The notes under the pieces were generated by a model. The model made no database searches and was not told where the DNA came from. It saw only the letters and a list, made by a program, of their open reading frames with translations. From Ananas comosus (Eukaryota > Streptophyta > Magnoliopsida > Poales > Bromeliaceae), in NCBI RefSeq assembly GCF_001540865.1, contig NC_033621.1:16156333-16220332 (forward strand): a DNA stretch of 64,000 nucleotides. Direction: 5' to 3'. Both the position numbers and the translations under genes were made by a program. Shown in pieces: positions 58,384-64,000 of the stretch. Numbering within the stretch: the first letter of the stretch is position 1; each line of letters starts with the position of its first letter.

Positions 58384-59905
58384 ATAAGGTGCACGGTGAG
58401 CTTCAGAATATCTTCTTTAAGTGCCGATTCCGCCGGTATACAAATCCGCCCGCGGAAACACAGTATTCCTTGATTATCCACAAGGAAATCACCGGTGTAA
58501 CCATCAATCAATTTAGCTCGAATCTTTTGCAACTCCACATCGTGAACTTGCTTTTCTTTAATTCTTTCCAACAGTGTAGGTTGCACCACCGATGTCATCA
58601 ATCTCAAGGGTGTATCGGGAGCCACCACCTCCAACTCCAACCGCTTCATCTGTTCAATCAACGGCGGTTGAGCGACTACAAGTATCGCTAAGTTTTCCAT
58701 CGATTTTCGATATAGCCCATCTGCCACCACGTATGCCTTGCCTAGGTGGTAGAGAATCGTTAAATCATAATCCTTGAGTAGCTCTAACCATCTGCGCTGC
58801 ATCAAGTTCAACTCCTTATGAGTGAAAAGATACTTTAAGCTCTTGTGATCTGTGTACACTTCACACCGCTCGTTATAAAGATAGTGACGCCATAACTTTA
58901 ATGCAAAGACTACCGCCGCCAACTCCAAATCGTGTGTCGGGTAGTTCCTTTCATAATCCTTCAATTTGTAAGAAGCATACGCGATCACTTTCCCGTTCTG
59001 CATCAATACACAACCCAATCTATTAAAGGAAGCAACACTATAGATCACATACCCTGCTCCAGCAACTGGTAAGGTCAAGATCGGGGCGGTCGTCAATCGA
59101 GCCTTCAACTCATGGAAGCTTCTCTCACACGCATCATTCCAAATGAACTTGGTGCCTTTGTGCGTGAGCCGCGTGAGGGGAGTAGATAACTTAGCAAACC
59201 CCTCAACAAATCTCCGGTAGTAGCCGGCCAAACCAATAAAACTCCGTATCTCGGTGACGCTAGTCGGTCTAGGCCAATCCTTTATAGCTTCGATTTTCTT
59301 AGGATCCATGGCTATACCTGATCCCGAAATCAAATGTCCTAAAAAGGCCACCTCTCGAAGCCAAAATTTATACTTTTTCAATTTGGCATAAAGCTTCCTT
59401 TCCCGAAGCACTTGAAGTACAAGTTTTAAATGCTCTTCATGATCCTTGTCACTTCGGGAATAAATCAAGATGTCGTCGATGAACACCACGATGAACCTGT
59501 CTAAATAAGGCTTGAATACACGGTTCATTAGATCCATAAAAGCTGCCGGGGTATTAGTAAACCCAAACGGCATAACAGTAAACTCATAATGTCCATACCG
59601 TATTCTAAAAGCCGTCTTAGAAACATCCCCAGGCCTGATCTTTAACTGATGGTATCCTGACTGCAAGTCGATCTTGGAATACACACTCGATCCCTGAAGC
59701 TGATCAAATAGATCATCAATCCTGAGCAACGGATACTTATTCTTGATCATGACTTTATTAAGTTCACGATAGTCCACACAAAAGCGAAGTGATCCGTCCT
59801 TCTTCTTGACAATCAAAATCGGTGCTCCCCAAGGCGAGACACTTGGCTGGATGAAGCCTTTGTCCAACAAATCCTGAAGTTGTGCCCTCAGCTCTCTCAA
59901 CTCTG
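58384..59905 (-). pseudogene. RT, RNase H and integrase N-terminus (Tekay-like)
   Basis: A 508-codon minus-strand frame. RT motifs: [63 protein letters not shown] (catalytic Asp pair intact), [26 protein letters not shown]. RNase H: the site normally YSDAS reads YSVAS, so the first catalytic Asp is Val (GTT); [10 protein letters not shown] follows. The integrase N-terminus starts at the end, where a one-base deletion near 58410 shifts the EAHRAPYA segment out of frame just before the insertion point. This is the best-preserved coding stretch of the nest but could not give an active RNase H. Confidence 0.9.
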
Positions 59906-60505
59906 CCGGTGCTATTATAGGGCGCCTTTGAGATTGGAGTAGTCCCAGGGATGAGATCTACTACAAACTCAATTTCTCTATCGGGTGGCATATTAGGAAG
60001 CTCCGCTGGAAACACATCACAAAACTCCCATACTACTGGGATATCCTCAATCCTAGGGGTGTCATCCTCACCCCTCAAAACGATACTAGCCAAATAGGCT
60101 ATGGAACCCCTGCTAATCAACTGCCAGCTCGAGATGAGCTAATCGTCATCGCAAATAGCGAACTCTGACATCCCCTAAATACAACATCCTCCTGTCCCGG
60201 CTCTTTAAAAGAGACAGTCCGAGTCTTGCAATCAATAGTAGTGAAGTACCTTGTCAACCAGTCCATACCCAAGGCCACATCAAACTCCCCCAGCTTGCGC
60301 AAAGCTAGCAAATCCACGGGCATAATCCAATCCCCTACCCGAACAGGGCAACCGGGACAAAACTCCCTAATATCCAGGCTGTGGTCGGGTACAACAACAT
60401 ATTCCGGATGCAACAAAAAAACTAACGGGATGTCATGCAACTCGGCAAACAACCGATCTATGAATGAATGTGATGGCCGGTATCAAATAAAGCTCGAACT
60501 CTAAT
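59906..60505 (-). pseudogene. Aspartic protease and linker to RT (Tekay-like)
   Basis: 60117-60452 and 59764-60120 read the protease body (FCPGCPVRVGDWIMPVDLLA, DVALGMDWLTRY) and the linker ([37 protein letters not shown]). The active site FDTG is at about 60485-60496 in the gag-side frame. A frameshift follows a few codons later, and a stop near 60117 separates protease from RT. Confidence 0.8.
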
Positions 60506-61497
60506 GCCATTTAATAAAATGATACCTTCCGCTGCATCCTCGGCTGCCGTCGCCTCCTCTGTCTGGGCCGCATACATGCGCTCGCTCGGGGTCTGTCGTG
60601 ACCCCTCATTCTGGCGCTGGACGGGTGGCCGCCCAGGCTGGTAGTGTGCCGCTAGAGTCCCCTGATTGGCGGCTGGTAAAGTCGGTGCCGATGCAGATGA
60701 CGGTGCCAGTGAAGAACCTCTCGGGCACTCGGACGGAAGTGGCCCTCCTGCAACAAAGGAAACACCTGCCTCCCTGTGCAGACACTGTGGTGGAATATGA
60801 GGACCACCGCAGATCACACATTGGGGAGGTCGGCGACGATCAGAACCTCCTCGCTGTGCAGATGAGCCATGCCCTCTTGACTAGCTCCTAGGGTTTTTCG
60901 ACGGCCTCTTAAAGTGCGTCTGACTCGCACCCTCAACAGCGGGCCTTTTGCCCTTACCCTTGTCCAAGCCGTCTCTCCGCTCCTGTACATCAGCCGCACC
61001 GCTCTCCACAATGAACGCGTGGTTCACCACCTCCCGGTAAGTCTGGAGGTTAGAAGATTGCACAAACTGAAAGATCAACGGCCGAAATCCACGCTCGAAA
61101 ATGCGGGCGTTGTCCTCGTCGTCCCGCACGACGAAAGGCACACAAAGCAGAAGCCGAGAGAACTCCCTCTCGTACTCAGCCACAGTTCTCTCTCCCTGGC
61201 GCAAGGCGCGCATGTCCTTCTCCATTTGCCTCTTGACGCTGTTGGTGAAGTAATGCGCCAGTAGAAGCTCCTTGAACCTCTTCCAAGTAATAGCGAAAAG
61301 GTCGGTGTTGGGGCTGTCTTGAATATCTAACCACCAACGGTAGGCCTCGCCGTCCAGGTGGTGAGTGGCGAGCCAAACTCGGCCTCTCTCCTCCACAAAG
61401 GTGTCGCGGAAAAGCTTTTCTATGTGCATCAACCACTTCTCCACGATCAAGTGGTCGACTTTCTCTCCATCGAAGATCCGGAGACTGCATCTTCTAA
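60506..61497 (-). pseudogene. gag with zinc knuckle (Tekay-like), N-terminus cut
   Basis: 60881-61450 (extending in frame to about 61490) is the gag core: EKWLMHIEKLF, WLATHHLDGEAYRWWLDI, FKELLLAHYFTNSVKRQME, AEYEREFSRLLLCVPFVVRD. 60458-60817 holds a zinc-knuckle start (ICGGPHIPPQC) and a Pro/Ala/Ser-rich linker. Frames differ between the two parts. The N-terminus is removed by the LTR starting at 61498. Confidence 0.85.
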
Positions 61498-61669
61498 TAT
61501 AAGGAAGTGAATTCTCGAAACTCGAGGATTAGACTTCGACCAGAATCGACTATTCGTCGAGTGAGTAGGCTTCGAAAAGTCGGAAGGCGATTAGAATGCA
61601 TAAAGTGCATTAAGGAAGAGTCCGCGAGAGCATCAGTGCAAAACCTGCACTGAAGCAAAATTTCTCTCG

Positions 61670-61953
61670 GGGACCGGTCCCTGGCAGGGAGGGACCGGTC
61701 CCATCGGCTGGTGGTGGCGGGGATTCTTGAGGCAACCGGTTCCTGGCAGGGAGAGACCGGTCCCCGAACACTGACCCAGCGAGAAAAGCCAAAATTTGGC
61801 TAAGTCCCAACTCTCGAGAATCGGTCTCTCAGGCAAGGACCGGTCTCCCGGGGACCGGTCTCTCAGGCTGAGACCGGTTCCTGAAAGCGAAATTCCCTTT
61901 GCCCGAATGGGAGGCTCTCGGGGACCGGTCTCCCCGACCTGGGACCGGTCCCT
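61670..61953 (+). repeat. GGGACCGGTCYC palindrome array
   Basis: Eight or more ACCGGT cores, mostly GGGACCGGTCCC or AGACCGGTYYC, 170-455 bp from the LTR start. Confidence 0.9.
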
Positions 61954-63271
61954 CACTGCGAAAATGCCCAGTGAGAGCTGTTTTATAAGATGGAAAGTTG
62001 AGGGGCTTAATTGCAAAATAGTCTATATAGGAAGCTTGGGGACCACTCTTTCGCCCTCACTCTCTCATTTCCCCTCACACTCTCACCCTTTCTCCCTCTC
62101 TCTCTTTAGAAAGAAAAGAAGGAGAAGAAGAAGGAGAGGAAGAAGAAGAAGAGAAAGAGGAAGGAGAAGACTAAGAAGAAGAAGAAGATTTCTTCTCTCT
62201 CTCCCTCAAGCTTGGAGCTTGGTATTGAGGTAAGCTTCAAACCCTACAATGGCATTTCTAGGGTTTAGGGTTTTTGTTGCTTAAAGATGGTTTGAATGGG
62301 ATCTAATGGAGTCAAATTGATGATTCTAGCATGAATCTAAAGCTTGAATCATGGATTTCTCCATGGTTGCGACCTAGGGCTCCGATTTAGGGTTTTTGGA
62401 AATCTAGGGTTTGATCTATTTTGATGGGTCGTAAACCTTATTGCTAGGTCTTCGAACGTGTAGGCGAAGACGGTTCGTCGATATGACGGGCGAGTGCGAA
62501 GATATCGCCGAAACAAGCGCCAGAGGGTTCGTGTTGGCCCGAAGAGTCGAGGCGACGACGAAGGATCGCGGCGTCGAGTTTACTAGCTACACGACACTAC
62601 CAAGAGGTGGGGGTGCCATCCCGAAGTAGTTGAACTGCTCTCTATGTCTAAGTCATCATGTTGATCAAGTGCATATTGTAATATTGCATTATGGGGTGCT
62701 GAATGTAATTGTTACATGTTATTGCATGCTAGAGTTAGCTTAGCTTCATGGATATAGCGTCGAACCTAGTATGCATGAGTTGAATAGGAAATAGTTAACC
62801 TTATATGTGATGAATGTGTTATGTGAATGAGACCTAGTATAGAATAACTAGTGTATGAGAACAGTGAACTTTGACGAGTGGCATCTAGTTAATGTTAACC
62901 TGTGACGAGTGGCATCTAGTTAATATTAACCTATGGTGAGTAGCCATGAGAACCTTAGTGTGGTTGGTAACACTAGAGTGCCGAGTATGGTATTAGTTTG
63001 TATATATGATGATACTATCCTTAGTTGATAGGATGTTCCCAGTTTATGAGGATTTGGATCGAGCTCACATAGCTTGTCTGCGCCTGTGGTGGTAGCTCCA
63101 CACAGGTAGTGCACTTCGGAGGTTGTCACACGAGAGGGGCCAGTGTAGTTGCCCTTGGACCATTGTAGCTGTCCGCAGGCGGTCTCGGGGGTAGTTGAAC
63201 AACTAGTCTCCTCCCCTATGAGACTTACACATATGAGATTGTGAGCGAGCCTTGAGTTCGCCGAGAGATTG

Positions 63272-64000
63272 TGTAATATACCGAAAACTCGAAAAATAAA
63301 AATGTCGAACTTTAGTCAAATTGACCAAAGTGCGAGGATGGAACACTTCGGAAAGTCCGAAGGTGTTAAAATGATCAAAAGTGAGTTGTGGAAGGTTTTC
63401 GAGAGCTAAAGAATCAAATTCTGCGAAACTGCAGATTTTCAGCTCTCGGGGACCGGTCCCTGGTGGGAGAGACCGGTCCCCGAACGCGTATGAAATGAGA
63501 CAGCCGAAAAATCGGCTAAGTCCTGGAAGATCAGCTCTCGGGAACCGGTCTCTGCCTGAGAGACCGGTCCCCCAGAGACCGGTCCCCCCAAGGAGAGACC
63601 GGTTGCACTGCGCGCAGCAGCTCTGGCTGCGCTGGGACGACGTTCGGGAACCGGTCCCTGGTGGGAGAGACCGGTCCCTGCCTGCGCGATCAGCCCAGTT
63701 CGGGCAGCGTATTAAAGTGAAAGTTGAGGGGTTTAGCTGCAATTTTGCAACCCAATAGGCTAAGTATGAGGGCAAATGAGATATTTCTCTCATTCTCATC
63801 CCTCTCCCACTCTCATCTCTCTTTCTCTCTCTAGAAGACAAAGAAGGAGAAGAGAAGAAGAAGAAAGGAAGAAAAGAAGGAGAAGAAGAAGAGGAAGTGA
63901 AGAAAACCTCTCCTCTCTTTCTCTAGCTTGGAAAAGGAGCAAGTTTAAAGGTAAGCCTTGCCCCTTCTCATGCTAAATTCCAAACTAGGGTTTGGATTAA
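63272..64000 (+). mobile_element. LTR family 4, 5' part (runs off the window)
   Basis: Starts TGTAATATACCGAAAACTCG. An ACCGGT array lies at 63449-63680, followed by a segment shared with the LTR at 61498 (AAAGTTGAGGGG, GA-rich leader 63836-63905) and a donor-like AAAG|GTAAGCC at 63947-63955. It is nested in the LTR that starts at 61498 if that LTR continues beyond the window. Confidence 0.65.
63449..63680 (+). repeat. GGGACCGGTCCC palindrome array
   Basis: About seven ACCGGT cores 177-408 bp from the LTR start, in GGGACCGGTCCC, GGAACCGGTCTC and AGACCGGTCCC contexts. Confidence 0.9.

Larger units (their letters stand above)
48161..64000 (-). mobile_element. Tekay/Del-like Ty3/gypsy chromovirus, interrupted
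   Basis: Minus-strand order from right: gag (60510-61497), zinc knuckle and protease, RT/RNase H (58384-59905), integrase (51932-52489), chromodomain-type end (51248-51688), PPT, 3' LTR (48161-50531). It is split by the LTR insertions at 52490-58378 and at 61498 onward. Its 5' LTR lies beyond the window. The chromodomain-type end and the large LTR fit the Tekay/Del clade. Confidence 0.82.
61498..64000 (+). mobile_element. LTR family 2, 5' part (runs off the window)
   Basis: Starts TATAAGGAAGTGAATTCTCG, the inverse of the right end of the LTR at 52490-58378 (first base pair TG decayed to TA). It contains an ACCGGT array (61670-61953), a GA-rich leader (62105-62215) and a donor-like GAG|GTAAGC at 62227-62235. 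62865-62945 has a roughly 41-bp direct repeat containing GTTAATRTTAAC. It inserted in the Tekay gag; TCTAA (61493-61497) would be the target duplication. Confidence 0.75.

Noticed and set aside
48161..62000. Integrated pararetrovirus
   Set aside because: No movement or coat protein; the domain order (RT, RNase H, integrase, chromodomain), LTRs, PPT and target duplications are those of LTR retrotransposons.

Overview
The window is plant nuclear DNA, most likely from a monocot. The one intact host gene has the GC-rich, intron-poor 5' end typical of commelinid genes. Almost everything else is transposable-element sequence of plant clades: Ty3/gypsy chromoviruses and Tat, Ty1/copia, MITEs flanked by TA microsatellites, and CACTA. 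I could not fix the species.

Layout. 1-2400: LTR pieces of a copia element, a gypsy element and a Sirevirus-like copia element. 2443-2940: a broken F-box/kelch gene fragment on the minus strand. 4676-6094: the only convincing intact host gene, a GT29 sialyltransferase-like protein, with a TATA-like box and an upstream ORF. 6095-24990: gene-poor, AT-rich DNA holding two probable gene relics (12.2-13.3 kb and 23.5-24.8 kb) and two clusters of fold-back elements bordered by (TA)n, (GA)n or (CT)n runs.

24990-64000 is a retrotransposon nest. A Reina-like chromovirus (24995-34396, minus strand, TSD TGACT) was hit by a 3-kb solo LTR (28158-31180, TSD TTAAC) and a copia-type solo LTR (33015-33909, TSD CCCTC). 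A copia element starts at 34667 and is cut at 36888 by a Tat-lineage gypsy element (minus strand). That element carries an antisense plant-mobile-domain ORF and was itself hit by a MITE (39720), a CACTA MITE (40558, TSD GGA), a 2.7-kb solo LTR (41764-44463, TSD CTTAT), a 695-bp inverted-repeat element (45547) and, at 48161, a Tekay/Del-like chromovirus. The Tekay element holds a solo LTR (52490-58378, TSD ATAGC), which holds another (54219-57484, TSD GCTAG). Its gag is cut at 61498 by a further LTR, which is entered at 63272 by one more. The last elements run off the window.

The most interesting signal is shared by the large (2.4-3.3 kb) LTRs. (i) Near the 5' end they carry arrays of palindromes with a constant ACCGGT core and flanks that differ between families but stay mostly symmetric. 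(ii) An AG|GTRAG donor-like site lies 680-890 bp from the LTR start. (iii) About 415-485 bp before the LTR end there is a GAACTAT/ATAGTTC hairpin, a CTCAC branch-point-like motif and usually a pyrimidine-rich AG. Together these look like an intron lying wholly inside the LTR. (iv) Inside that putative intron are reiterated hairpins with a constant CATAAA loop and covarying stems. These are read from the sequence; their function is inference.
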